In this document: piece by piece, positions 35,468 through 46,096 of the stretch
Position numbering within the stretch: the first letter of the stretch is position 1
Layout of the letters: every line of letters begins with the position of its first letter
NCBI GenBank assembly: GCA_964058805.1
Contig: CAXKVV010000114.1
Location: 124,001 to 188,000, forward strand
Direction: 5' to 3'
Source: Schoenoplectus triqueter
Taxonomy: Eukaryota > Streptophyta > Magnoliopsida > Poales > Cyperaceae
DNA length: 64,000 bases
Program-made: the position numbers and the translations under genes
The notes under the pieces: model-generated
Databases searched by the model: none
Told to the model about the DNA's origin: nothing
Seen by the model: the letters and a program-made list of their open reading frames with translations, nothing else

Positions 35468-37300
35468 TAGACGTAGCATTGGTGTATATGTAAACAAATT
35501 ATATAAAACAATGAATATCAGATTATGCGAATCATTCAATGAAAAGCGCTGGAACCTTGAAAAGACATAAAGCTGAATTTAATTAATTTCAAATAACAAA
35601 AGTTGGTAAAAAAGATGGAAATATAATAGCACCCAGTATTTCCCACGTTCTCTGAAATTATATATTTTGACTCCCCAACTTGCACCCGAAGTCTCCAATT
35701 ATTGTTTTTAGCTTGTCAATTAAAAACTTGTCACTTGTCACTTGTCACAAGAGAACCATGCCTGTTTTGTCTTAAGCTTGTTGTTGTTGCTTTTTTAATA
35801 TGAGTGTTATAAGTTTGAAATTCAGCTCTGGGTGGAAATCATGAAGGAAAAGAAAACTTGATCCCTACTTTCACTGAAGAACAGAAATAAATGCCAATAA
35901 AAAGTTGACACGCAGAATTATCTTTTTTTTTCAGAAATAATTGATATTTCTATGTAACTTTTTCTTTCCCTCCTTTTTGAGGGAATACATTTTCAAATTT
36001 TAAAACTCTGTAAAAATTTTAGAACCAAGAACATTACAGTTTTCTTTTTCAAAAACAAAGTAAGTAGTTAAAATCCCAAATTTGACACTATGCCATATAA
36101 GTGCGCCTTTTATTTGATACAATTTCGTTCCATTTTGCAGGAATTGGTGACCAAATACGCCTCCATACAAATCCCACCTAATAAAGGCACAAGTTTGATT
36201 TATGGCAGCTTATTTTATATGTTTTTGCCTCCAGTTCAGAAAAAATGGAGATATCCTTCTCCTGGAATCTGAACGAGTTAGATTCCTTCAGTTGCTAAAC
36301 AAGAATCTTAAATTAAATTTCTAGTTGGAGAGAATCCGATCAAGACTTATGATTAGATACTTCTGTAATTGTTAATTGAGCATAGAAATTGAGTTTTAGA
36401 AATCGGATTTTTTTTTTCTTTATGAATTGATTGCAAAATTTTTGAAAACCGTAGGCTTCTCCATTTTTCTAAAATTTAGTGACTATGAACTTCCAGAGAC
36501 AAACAGACAAGTGTACGAAATTGATGCACGATGGGTTAATTTCCCTTACCTAAATTTTGACAAAATTAGTCCTTGCAAATGTATAAGTGGGCCCACCCTA
36601 TACAACTATACAGCGGAAATACCGGGTTTGGATCCTCTGTGGTAGGATTGCTAATGGTTATCCGTGCGTTTCTGTATAGTCAAGTGGTAATTGAAGCTAT
36701 TCTCGTTAAAATGTAATATCAATTGCAAAAACAAATGTGACAACTATGAAATTAATAAATTTTGTTATCTCAACAATATAGGGGAAGAGATAAGAAAATG
36801 AGGGTACTTACTTAAATGGAGATTACCAAAAAATATATTGCAAATGATTAAAAATCAGACCAATGAATCTCAATTTAGATAATTGAGACTCACAAGTCAA
36901 AGCTAACTAAAATAAAAGAGATATGTGCACATCTTCTCCTCATTCATGGTAATGAATGTTCTCATTTAATTTGTTCATTGCACTATAGTATTAATTTCAA
37001 TTATAGAAATAAACAATAGATGCCATGTATCTATTCTTAATAATTTTTCAAATTAGATAAATATCTCCAATATCTTACATAAGAGATTCAATTTTCTAAA
37101 CAATAAATATTTCCTAGCAGCTAATGGTGAATTATTTCTTTCCATATTTTTTGAATGTATGTAAACAATATCTTTATTTTTAACATTTGAAACTATCTTG
37201 TCTTTTTTTTTAATTATGTATTCACAACAATATTTAAATATGAATGCATTTTGAAAACTATAATTTTATATGTTATACTTAATAATTTCTTTAATTTTAT
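35468..37300. other. Intergenic DNA, nothing supportable
   Basis: AT-rich. Short ORFs (for example at 36090 and 36427) have no recognisable domains or supporting splice structure. Confidence 0.5.
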
Positions 37301-38345
37301 TGTTTTGCAAAACATTATTGAGTTTAACAAGTTGTTCTTAGATTTGATTGCAGGATTCTAAGAAGTTTCAAGAAAATGAAGAAGAAATGATCAAGATCAA
37401 TTCAATGGCTTTTATGAAGTTATAGGATCATATTCAATGTATAGGTATAATTCAAAATTCTATATTCTTCATAATTATGCAAGAAAAAACTCTCTATCGC
37501 AGAGAACCGTTATAATGATTCTCCAATCGCTATAACGATTCAATACATATCTCCAAAATATTTTAAGTTCTCTGTGCATAGAAATAAGCCAAAATTAACA
37601 TAATGTATCATTATGTAATGCTTCATAAAGCGTTATAACGATTCAATACACATACTAAAAATATTCTAAGTTCTTTGTGAACAGAAATAAGCTAAAATTA
37701 ACAGTGTATCATTATGTAACGCTTCATAAAGCGTTCAACGATTTATGAAACGTATAACGATTCACTAAATCGTTATAACATTTCTGAAGATCAGTAGACT
37801 TGTTAGAAGGTTGGTCAAACAAGTCAAAACGTTGTAACGTTTCTGTAAATCGTTCAACGTTTCTGTATATCGTTATAACAATTCATCCTATTCATTTTTG
37901 AATCGTTATAATATTTCTATACAATTCTGGCAGTGGGGTATTCATGGAAACTCAAGACTCTCAATTCAGAAACGTTATAACGATTTATGAAACGTTATAA
38001 TATTTCCCAACAAACGTTATAACGAACTAAAGGTTTCCCAACCAGTTCTCTATTAATGGCTTATAAAAGTAATGTTCTGGATGTAAAATAGTATTAAGAA
38101 AAATAATCAACATCTCTAGCAACTCAGATCACTCAACTGCAAACAAAAGAGCCCATTCCTTTCCTTGCAAATTACAAGAATAAGAGATCTTGAATTAGCC
38201 AAATTAAAAGAAATTCTTATGCAACCTTTAGTTCTATACTTCTTGAGTTTTGTCTCAAATCTTTTTTTTGAGCCTTAAGTGCTCTTTTATTGTTCTCTCT
38301 TTATTACAGTTTTTAGTCTTCTCTATTTTATTGCGTGTAGCGAGT
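37300..38345 (+). mobile_element. Probable solo or truncated LTR with GTTATAACG palindromes
   Basis: A segment starting near tgttttgcaaaacattattg is followed by about 560 bp containing 13 variants of the palindrome cgttataacg (37508-38025). A 102-bp tandem duplication lies in the same block (about 37532-37735). A TATA-like cttataaaag follows at about 38060, then a T-rich stretch ending near 38345. This U3-TATA-R-U5 style layout, and palindrome clusters upstream of the promoter, are seen in some Copia (Sirevirus-like) LTRs. I see no internal coding region, no matching second LTR and no secure target duplication, so the call is inferential. Confidence 0.4.
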
Positions 38346-38421
38346 TACTTACACATAGTCACATGTTCCCTTAATTAACCCCTGACGACACTCAAATCAA
38401 ATATGACCAACTAAACTCATA

Positions 38422-38769
38422 ACTCATGAGCATAGTAATAAGTTCGTGAATCGGGAAATATTTGACGAGATTAAAAATTTGACATTTGGGTATAATAGGG
38501 ATAAAATTCAGGAGTAGTCCATTTCATATAATATAAATAAAATATATATTATAATGATAAAATATTAAAAATATATTAAAAACTATAAAATTTCATATAA
38601 AATAGTAAATAATGTGTTTTTTTGCCGAGTAATTTGTGAATAAAATATTTTTTTGACTAAAAAATATACTGCATATTAAAATGACGAATTATTCATGAAA
38701 CATCGGGATATAGATGAAAAAAGAATTATTCGTGAATAACTCGTGAATCTTGTTACTGTACTCGTGAGT
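38422..38769. mobile_element. Foldback MITE-like element
   Basis: The left arm actcatgagcatagtaata and the inverted right arm actcacgagtacagtaaca match, followed on both sides by ag(t/a)tc(g/a)-tgaat-like words. The interior is AT-rich. No target duplication is evident. Confidence 0.45.
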
Positions 38770-39837
38770 CGTCAATGACTATTACAAGGTATGTTCGAGA
38801 GAAATTGCAATAGAAGATCCGTAAGTGGTACAGTAAGCGCGTCATACTCATATCATGTCAACAGTGTATCTTCATAATTTGACAAATCACATACAATGTT
38901 CTAGCGGTAATGCTAAGGTATTTAATTCGAATTAATCCTTTGTTTTCCAGTCTCTGAGATTATTGGCTCCTTTTATTTGTTGTTATATTATATTATACGC
39001 ACCGCCAAAATAGGAGTACTTCTCCGATAATAATTATAGCATCTAACGCACGACGCACAAAGACAGAAAAAATAGGTGCACTACCTAACCTAGGATGTAG
39101 AACTATTTCCATCGTTGATACTTGATACATTTGTGAATTATGATATCCCTAAACCAAATAATTGTCTGCATGCCAGAAAAAAAATTAGTAACAATCTTGG
39201 AACAAAAATTCCATATAGTGGTGCTCTTCTATTTTTATAAATTGTTAATTTTAGTGCCAATTTTATTATTTGTTTTATGGCTCTTATTCTCATTTTCTTG
39301 GAATAAGAGTATATATCATTTAAAAATTATTGTGCATTAGTGTGGAGGTGTGAGGATCTAAACCCGCAACCGCTAATTATTTGATCCGAGAACCAGGACC
39401 TCTGTTTCATGCCTAGGGACTAGAGGGGTGAAAGGTGATAAATAATTTATTATTCATGTAACCGTTTAGTTGCTAATACTGGAAATCAACTAAAAGAAAA
39501 TTGCTTATTTATGACAAACGAAATGATATAATAATCCTGCCCGGATCCGTTAATAATTGGATCCGGCAAGGGGGACCACTACTTGATGTCTCAGTGGATG
39601 AAAAAAAGGAAGATATAATAATAGAAATAGAAACATATATTAAATGTTGGTGTATAAAACTATAACAAATTGAAATGTACTCGAATGTACAGAATAATAA
39701 TATTTCTGAGCATTCCTCTAATCCTCTTACACCTCCGGTCAACCCTGCTCCCCATGACCGCACAATCCCCTCATTATTTAGAGAGAGAAACTCAGACACT
39801 GGCAGTCTGGCACCAACAAACAATTAAAATTTCTTAG

Positions 39838-40147
39838 AGAGAGAGAAAAAAGAAACAACCTAAAAAAGAGAGCGACCTTCTCTCTCCCCTCTCTCGTAAA
39901 TCATTTTCTACCCCTTCTCTCAAACATCGTTCTACTCTCTCTCTCTCTCTACTACTACTAAACACAAACTAACCTCTCCTTAAAACAAACCAAGATTCAT
40001 ACTTTCCACTCTTACTCTCATCTCTATACTATCATCACACTCTTTAAACCCATAATCAAACGCTTTGGAAGCATCAAACAAAAAGGAGAGTTCCACGTGA
40101 AATATACTATATTACCAATTGGATATGGATCGTTCAACTCACCGAGC
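39838..40147 (+). promoter_or_regulatory. Putative 5' leader of the hAT-derived gene, CT-rich
   Basis: The leader has repeated gagagaga and ctctctct runs (39834-39960) followed by an A/C-rich stretch, typical of plant 5' UTRs and core promoters of the Y-patch/GA type. The transcription start cannot be fixed from sequence alone. Confidence 0.4.
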
Positions 40148-40151
40148 ATGA
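40125..40151 (+). promoter_or_regulatory. uORF whose stop overlaps the main start codon
   Basis: ATG at 40125 opens an eight-residue frame (MDRSTHRA). Its TGA (40149-40151) shares bases with the main ATG (40148-40150), giving ATGA. This arrangement usually lowers or couples translation of the main ORF through termination-reinitiation. It is seen directly in the sequence; function is inferred and depends on the leader being transcribed from upstream of 40125. Confidence 0.55.
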
Positions 40152-42403
40152 CATCGCTGGAGGAAGAGGCGTCGGCGCCACCACCTCCGCCGCCTCCTCC
40201 TTCTCAGGCGGGGGAGGACGCGGCCGCGCGAGCTGCACAGCGGCGGTACGAGGGGCTTACGCTGGTACGAGCCAAGGCAGTGAAGGGGAAAGGCGCATGG
40301 TACTGGGCCCACCTCGAACCGACACTCGTCCGATGTCCAGAAACGGGTCGGCCCGTTTCGGTTCGTCTACGTTGTTCTCTTTGCGGATCCGCTTTCTCTG
40401 CTTCGAACCCGTCTCGCACCGCCTCTGAGCACCTGAAGCGAGGCACCTGTCCGAATTTCGCCTCCTCTTCCCCAATCGGGTCGAACCCGACCACGACTCC
40501 GCCTCAACCGCTCAACTCCATCCGTCCGTATAACAACCGGAAACGCTCCCTGCACCCGGTGCACCATGCACCAGCATTGCTACCAGCTCCTCCGGTTAGT
40601 GCTCAGCCAATTATCTTATCGGGTGGGAAAGATGATTTTAATGCGTTGCAAATGTTAGAAGACAGTGTGAAGAAGCTGAAAACACCCAGTAATTTGCCAC
40701 CTCCACCTAATCTCACCAAGGCACAAATGGACTCCTCAATGGCGCTCTTATCGGATTGGTTTTATGAGTCCATTACTGGGTTAACGGTTTCTTCGATTGA
40801 GCATCCGAAGTTCAAGTCCTTTCTTCAACAATTGGGCCTTCCAGCTGTAACCCGGCGGGAATTAACGGGTCCAAGGCTGGAGGCCCGATTCGTTGAGGCT
40901 CATGCAGCTGCAGAGGCACGTGTGAGGGATGCTATGTTCTTCCAGCTAGCTGCAGACGGCTGGAGGCCTCCCGTTTCGAGCGAACAGGAGGAGACTGTTG
41001 TTAGCTTCTCTGTCAATCTCCCTAACGGTACACAGCTATTTCATAGGGCAATACTGGCACAGCCGAACGTGCCGGCGCACTATGCCGAGGATGTCATGTG
41101 GGATACTGCTGTTGAAGTAGCCGGTACGGGAACGGGTACTGGTATGAGTGAGGATGAAACTGGTATGGTGCGACGGTGTGCCGGTATAGTGTCTGATCGG
41201 TTTAAGACCAAGGCTTTACAGAGCCTAGAAAACCGATATCACTGGATGGTTAACATTTCATGTCAGTTCCAAGCGTTTCGTTCCTTGATAAAGGACTTGT
41301 ACCATGAACTACCATTGTTTTACAATGTGTGTACTAACTGTGCAAAATTGGCAACATACTTCAATATGGAGTCTCCGGCACGTACTATTTTTAACAAGTA
41401 CGTGTTACAGGATCCGGATGGATCTGTTAGCCCGTTACGTGTATACACGCAAAATGCCGACTTCTCAACAATCATGCTGATGCTTGATGATATTATGGCA
41501 TCAGCACGTGTATTTCACTCTGTGGTACAAGATGAGTCATTCAAGGTGGTATGTTTAGAAGATGCAAATGCAAGAGGCTTGTGTGAAATGGTTCGAGATA
41601 GAGGGTTTTGGGTCGATTTGGAGGCAGTACATGCTCTCTCTAGACTAATCGAAGAAATGGCGCATGAGGTAGCAGAGGAAAGGCCACTTGTTGGCCGGTG
41701 TTTGCCGCTGTGGGAAGAGTTGCGATCCAGAGTCAAGGATCTCTGTGTAAAATTCGGCATTGACGAGAGCCTGGTAAAAAAGGTGCTTGATAGAAGGTTT
41801 AAGAAGAACTACCACCCGGCCTGGTCGGCTGCATTTATCCTCGATCCGTTATATCTTGTAAAGGATTCAACCGGTAAGTATTTACCACCTTTCAAGTTTC
41901 TATCTCCAGACCAAGAGAAAGATGTAGACCGGTTGATTACACGCATGGTCACACGGGAAGAGGCACATATGGTATTGATGGAGCTCATGAAGTGGCGATC
42001 CGAAGGTCTCGATCCACTATATGCACGTGCAGTTCAGGTCAGGCAACCAGACCCATTAACGGGGAAGTTGCGGGTGGCGAACCCGCAAAGTAGCCGGCTT
42101 GTATGGGAAACTTGTTTGAGTGATTTCAGGTGTTTGAATAAAGTTGCAGTGCGGTTGATTTTTCTTCATGCAACTTCATGCGGGGTCAAGTGTAATGTGC
42201 CGGCAGTTCGGTGGGCCGCTGCGCATGGACGGACGAGGGTTTGCATGGACCGGATAAACAAACTTGTCTATGTGGCAGCTCACTCAAGAGGGGATAGGAG
42301 GGAGGGTTTTAGTGAAGAGGAGAGAGATTTGGAGTTGTTTGTTAATGGAGAGAGTGAAGATGAAGAAGAGGAAGAAGCCATTCATGAATCTATAACATTT
42401 TAA
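40148..42403 (+). CDS. hAT-transposase-derived BED-type zinc finger protein (single exon, 751 aa)
   Basis: I chose ATG 40148 (MTSLEEEASAPPPPPPPP). The open frame extends upstream only to a non-ATG GTG. Domains in order: a poly-Pro N-terminus, then RRYEGLTLVRAKAVKGKGAWYW and a BED-like C2HC finger (CSLCGSAF...ASEHLKRGTC, about residues 75-105). A DUF659/hAT-like core follows, with AADGWRPP and CAGIVSDRFKTKALQ. A long helical region comes next, and a hAT C-terminal-like region with FILDPLYLVKDS, RVANPQSSRLVWETC and an acidic tail. The two Asp blocks of hAT catalytic cores are recognisable (ADGW and VSD). The C-x2-H motif is C-Q-F-Q, so transposition activity is unlikely. The intact ORF, high GC, absence of TIRs and CT-rich leader argue for a domesticated gene. 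It resembles the Arabidopsis At1g12380/At1g62870 type proteins as I recall them. It is probably a nuclear DNA-binding protein; the target is unknown. Confidence 0.85.
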   Translation: MTSLEEEASAPPPPPPPPSQAGEDAAARAAQRRYEGLTLVRAKAVKGKGAWYWAHLEPTLVRCPETGRPVSVRLRCSLCGSAFSASNPSRTASEHLKRGTCPNFASSSPIGSNPTTTPPQPLNSIRPYNNRKRSLHPVHHAPALLPAPPVSAQPIILSGGKDDFNALQMLEDSVKKLKTPSNLPPPPNLTKAQMDSSMALLSDWFYESITGLTVSSIEHPKFKSFLQQLGLPAVTRRELTGPRLEARFVEAHAAAEARVRDAMFFQLAADGWRPPVSSEQEETVVSFSVNLPNGTQLFHRAILAQPNVPAHYAEDVMWDTAVEVAGTGTGTGMSEDETGMVRRCAGIVSDRFKTKALQSLENRYHWMVNISCQFQAFRSLIKDLYHELPLFYNVCTNCAKLATYFNMESPARTIFNKYVLQDPDGSVSPLRVYTQNADFSTIMLMLDDIMASARVFHSVVQDESFKVVCLEDANARGLCEMVRDRGFWVDLEAVHALSRLIEEMAHEVAEERPLVGRCLPLWEELRSRVKDLCVKFGIDESLVKKVLDRRFKKNYHPAWSAAFILDPLYLVKDSTGKYLPPFKFLSPDQEKDVDRLITRMVTREEAHMVLMELMKWRSEGLDPLYARAVQVRQPDPLTGKLRVANPQSSRLVWETCLSDFRCLNKVAVRLIFLHATSCGVKCNVPAVRWAAAHGRTRVCMDRINKLVYVAAHSRGDRREGFSEEERDLELFVNGESEDEEEEEAIHESITF

Positions 42404-43333
42404 TTAATATTATATTAAGGGGAAATTTATCTAATTTTCTTCTCATTTTTTTTATGTTTTGTTTTGACCTATTGGTTGTGAATTTTGCGATGTTGCATTA
42501 GTGGCTCGTTGTAGAATTTTGTAGCTTCTAGACAAAATTTCTTCCTTGAGATGGTGCTCTGTTTTAAATTTCCCCTTGCTGGGTTTGGCAATATGGCTGT
42601 TTTGGGGGGGTAAAATTGAATAAATTTCAGGGAGATTTTTTAACTTGCCCCTTAGCATTCTGTACATTTTTTCATGGCTGTAGTTCTGATTGCATAGAGC
42701 TATGATGAAAAGGCAAGGTAGAAATTGTAAAGGAAGAATGGTGGTTAAAGGTTTGTTCTAAGTGACAAATATTAATTAATTCCTGTTGATGTGGTAATTT
42801 TGCTGTTTTGCATTTTTTTTGGTATTCTCTGCGCATATTTTTCTCTTGTATTACAGAAAAAATGGGGCACACATTTACCTTTTGTTTTTTGGTGGTTTAG
42901 TACGTAAAGCAACTTTTAGTTGAGTTTTAGAATATTGAAGACAATATTTGGTGGTTTAGTCCGTAAAACAACCGTTAGTTGAGTTTTTGAGATTGAATAC
43001 AATTTGAGGAATGTAGCAATGTTTTTTGGTATTAAAATAAATTTAAGAACTAAAAACATTGCTACATTGAGATGAAATATTGAAATGAAGCAAATGAACA
43101 AAACATTGCTTCATTTTGTTGAGTTTTTGAGATTGAATACGATTTTGTTTTGCTGGAAAATGAAGCAAATGAACAAAATGGCACCTCAACATTGAGATGA
43201 AATAGTGAAATGTTTTCTATTCTAAAAAGGTTTGTGCCATTTAAACATGAATATTATAAAAATAATTCTTACATTTTTAATTCCTTGTCTTCTTCACACA
43301 TCAAACTGGCCTAGCTAGAAAGCTTCTCATCTC

Positions 43334-43350
43334 TAGTAGTAGTAGTAGTA

Positions 43351-43442
<92 letters not shown>

Positions 43443-43482
43443 TATTATTATTATTATTATTATTATTATAATTATTATAATA

Positions 43483-43517
<35 letters not shown>
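43334..43517. repeat. Compound trinucleotide microsatellite (TAG)n(AAT)n(ATT)n
   Basis: About 90 bp of AAT units switch at about 43441 to ATT units, so the two halves are inverted repeats that can fold on each other. The long poly-Ile ORF through it is an artefact. Confidence 0.95.
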
Positions 43518-43518
<1 letters not shown>

Positions 43519-44129
43519 TCAATTCTTACATGGGCCACTTAAGTTTAAAAGGCTGTCTTTTACTTTTTTATATATCTTAAAAACAAGAGAGAAATTAACG
43601 GCAGATCTGACAAGTCGAAATGCTGGATCTTCTCCTCCATATTTAATGCTACTCGCAAATTAAATGCAAGAACTACTAATAGCCGAAGGTAAAATATGTC
43701 AAATTTGGAAAGTGGAACTGATTCTTGCAATGGAGATGAAAGTTCTAAAATAAAATGAAGGCCCCAAGAAGACTCTTCTTCCAAAAAAAAATAGAGGGAA
43801 ATTGGCAAAAAAAATGAAATAAAAAAGGTCCCCGACATAACATTGTGAAAGAGGTTCAACTAAATGGAGCTGTCTAACTTGTTGCACTTTGTTCAATAAC
43901 AGTAGGTTTCACAAAGGAAACCATAGATTTGGAATTGACCATTTCCAAATTAAGAGCATGCATGAACCTAAGATGATCACTGCCAACAAAGATTCTATTG
44001 TTGGTGTTGTTGTGCCAAATTGACCGTTTGATGCCATGAGAGACAAATACTCGCATGCCTCATGTCAAATTGAGATTATTAAAAGATTGAGAGAATGTTA
44101 AAATTTAATGAACACTAGCAATAACTGTA

Positions 44130-44131
<2 letters not shown>

Positions 44132-44182
<51 letters not shown>
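44132..44182. repeat. (TA)n microsatellite
   Basis: About 25 uninterrupted TA units. Confidence 0.95.
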
Positions 44183-44186
<4 letters not shown>

Positions 44187-44733
44187 TGATAGGTATTGAG
44201 AAAAGGACTGGCGGTTAAGAGAAAATAAATCATCTTTTGAACCGTAATTTTGCTTCTTTGTGAGAACCTAGGTATCTAGATTTTTCGTGTCCTTTTTAAT
44301 TCGTTCCAAAAACTACTACTACGCACACACAAAAAAAACATCTTATAGTTATGATATATAAATTGTTCATAGTTGAAGCAATTACTAGAGAGTGAGGATA
44401 CTTATTTGGAACTTGGGCATTCTACGAGCACTATATCTTGTCAATTGCTAATTTTGAAAAGCAAACATAGCATATCTTTATTAGGTGTTGATTGTTTCTC
44501 TGCAGCATAATTCACACCTGAAGTTAGCTGATGCTTATCGGGGCTGATGAAATCATGAAATGCACCTCAAAGCCACAAAAAGGGACTTCAGTGCACTGTG
44601 GTTCTCGCACCGTGACGATTGGTGTAACGACTTATTTACAGAAGAAAGAATGTTACGCGCAGTCGCGCGCTCACCTCTCGAGTACTTATATCTCTTTGTT
44701 TAGTGTTAAAAGATTCAGTACCTATCTGATAGA

Positions 44734-45357
44734 TAGGGTGTAAATGGACCGGAATACAGATTTTATTGTATCTATATCTGTTATAATTTTCGAATACAGA
44801 TTCAGATATATATCCGGATATGGATAAGATTTCGGACGGATACAAATACGAATATAAATATATTTTGAATATTAATGAAAAATATTATATGTATTAATGG
44901 AAAAACAATTGCATACTATTTTTTGATAGAGTCATTAATTATAAAAATTAAATACTAATTAGTATTATATTAATAGTTCAAGTGTATCAATGAATTATAA
45001 AAAAAATATGATACACTAACACAAATTGGATATAAATAAATTAGATTTATAATGTATACTAAAAGTCTAATTAAAAAATATATAATACAAACATTTCAGA
45101 TACTTATTCGGATAAAATCGGATAATATCGAATCAGATACCTTAGGATGATGTTGAATATTAATAAATAATAGCTAAACAATCAGATATGGATAAGTGAT
45201 AGCTAAACTGTATCCTTATCCGTAAAATATTTTTGCATAAGGATACAGATACAGATACAAATATCTCCGGATACGGATACATATCGGATAATTTTCACTA
45301 TTTGTGAGATCGGATAATGGATATAATCAGATATTATCCGATCTGTTCACACCTTTA
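44734..45357. mobile_element. hAT-type MITE (624 bp)
   Basis: The left end is tagggtgtaaatggaccgg and the inverted right end is taaaggtgtgaacagatcgg. It is flanked by a perfect 8-bp duplication ctgataga (44726-44733 and 45358-45365). The interior is rich in ggatacagata/tatccgga words. It has no coding capacity. Confidence 0.85.
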
Positions 45358-45797
45358 CTGATAGAGCACTAATCTGCTAATCTAATATTTTCTATGGTTT
45401 AACGAATTAGTGTTGTTCTGCTATTATTTTTAATTTTATTTTTGTGTTTGAATGATTGTTAAATTAAGAATAATATTATTATTCTGACCCATACAGTAAT
45501 AGAGAATGTTTAATTCCATATATACTAACTATAGCTAGAATGTTCATTCGGAATAAAATTCTTCTATGTAAAGTCAACTAAATGAATAATTGAGTATTGT
45601 TGTATAGCTAAGAAATGCAAAATCATTAACAGTATATGATTAAGATTCGATTTGGAACCTCCTCCTGTTGTGTCAAAGCATATAAAGTTGAACGACGACA
45701 AATTAATTATATGACTCACTATTTTTTTGATATATACACAATCCAACATATTAAGTTACTTTGGCTCCATTATCTGATATTACTAGATGTAAATAAT

Positions 45798-46096
45798 TAG
45801 AGGTGGCAAAACCGATCTGATCTGAGAAATTTGTCCGATCCGAATCTAACCGGATTTAATTTTTAATAAAGTTAAATTGATCCGACTCGATTCAAACCTG
45901 ACCTAACTTGACCTGATCTGAGATCAAATAACTTTCAATCCAATCAAAATCTATCAAAAATCTGAAAAAAAAATACAATATATAAATTGACCCTATCCGA
46001 CCTGATTTCTTTCAGAAGATCAAACTGATCCGATCCGTCTAATTCGAATCCGAATCCGAACCCGAACCCGACCTGACCTCCCCGATTACCACCATA
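45798..46096. mobile_element. hAT-type MITE-like element (about 300 bp)
   Basis: The left end tagaggtggcaaaaccg and the inverted right end tatggtggtaatcgggg are diverged TIRs. The interior has gatctgatctga and gaacccgaacccgacctgacc repeats like its relatives. No 8-bp duplication is recognisable, so it is older or the ends are misplaced. Confidence 0.55.

Larger units (their letters stand above)
42404..44730. other. 3' flank of the hAT-derived gene, microsatellites, no gene
   Basis: The region contains locally repeated phrases (gttgagtttttgagattgaatac at about 42978 and 43118; aatgaagcaaatgaacaaaa at about 43083 and 43159). An ATA/ATT microsatellite lies at 43334-43517 and a (TA)n tract at about 44132-44182. 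Small ORFs on the minus strand (43560-44056) have no recognisable domain. Confidence 0.55.

Noticed and set aside
39335..39420. Possible second SINE (ggttgcgggtttagatcc on the minus strand)
   Set aside because: It has only a B-box-like string, no convincing A-box and no flanking duplication.
40097..40147. Upstream extension of the hAT-derived protein by 17 residues
   Set aside because: It would start at a GTG, which is not a credible plant start. The first in-frame ATG is 40148.
43311..43538. Poly-Ile ORF
   Set aside because: It is the translation of an AAT/ATT microsatellite.
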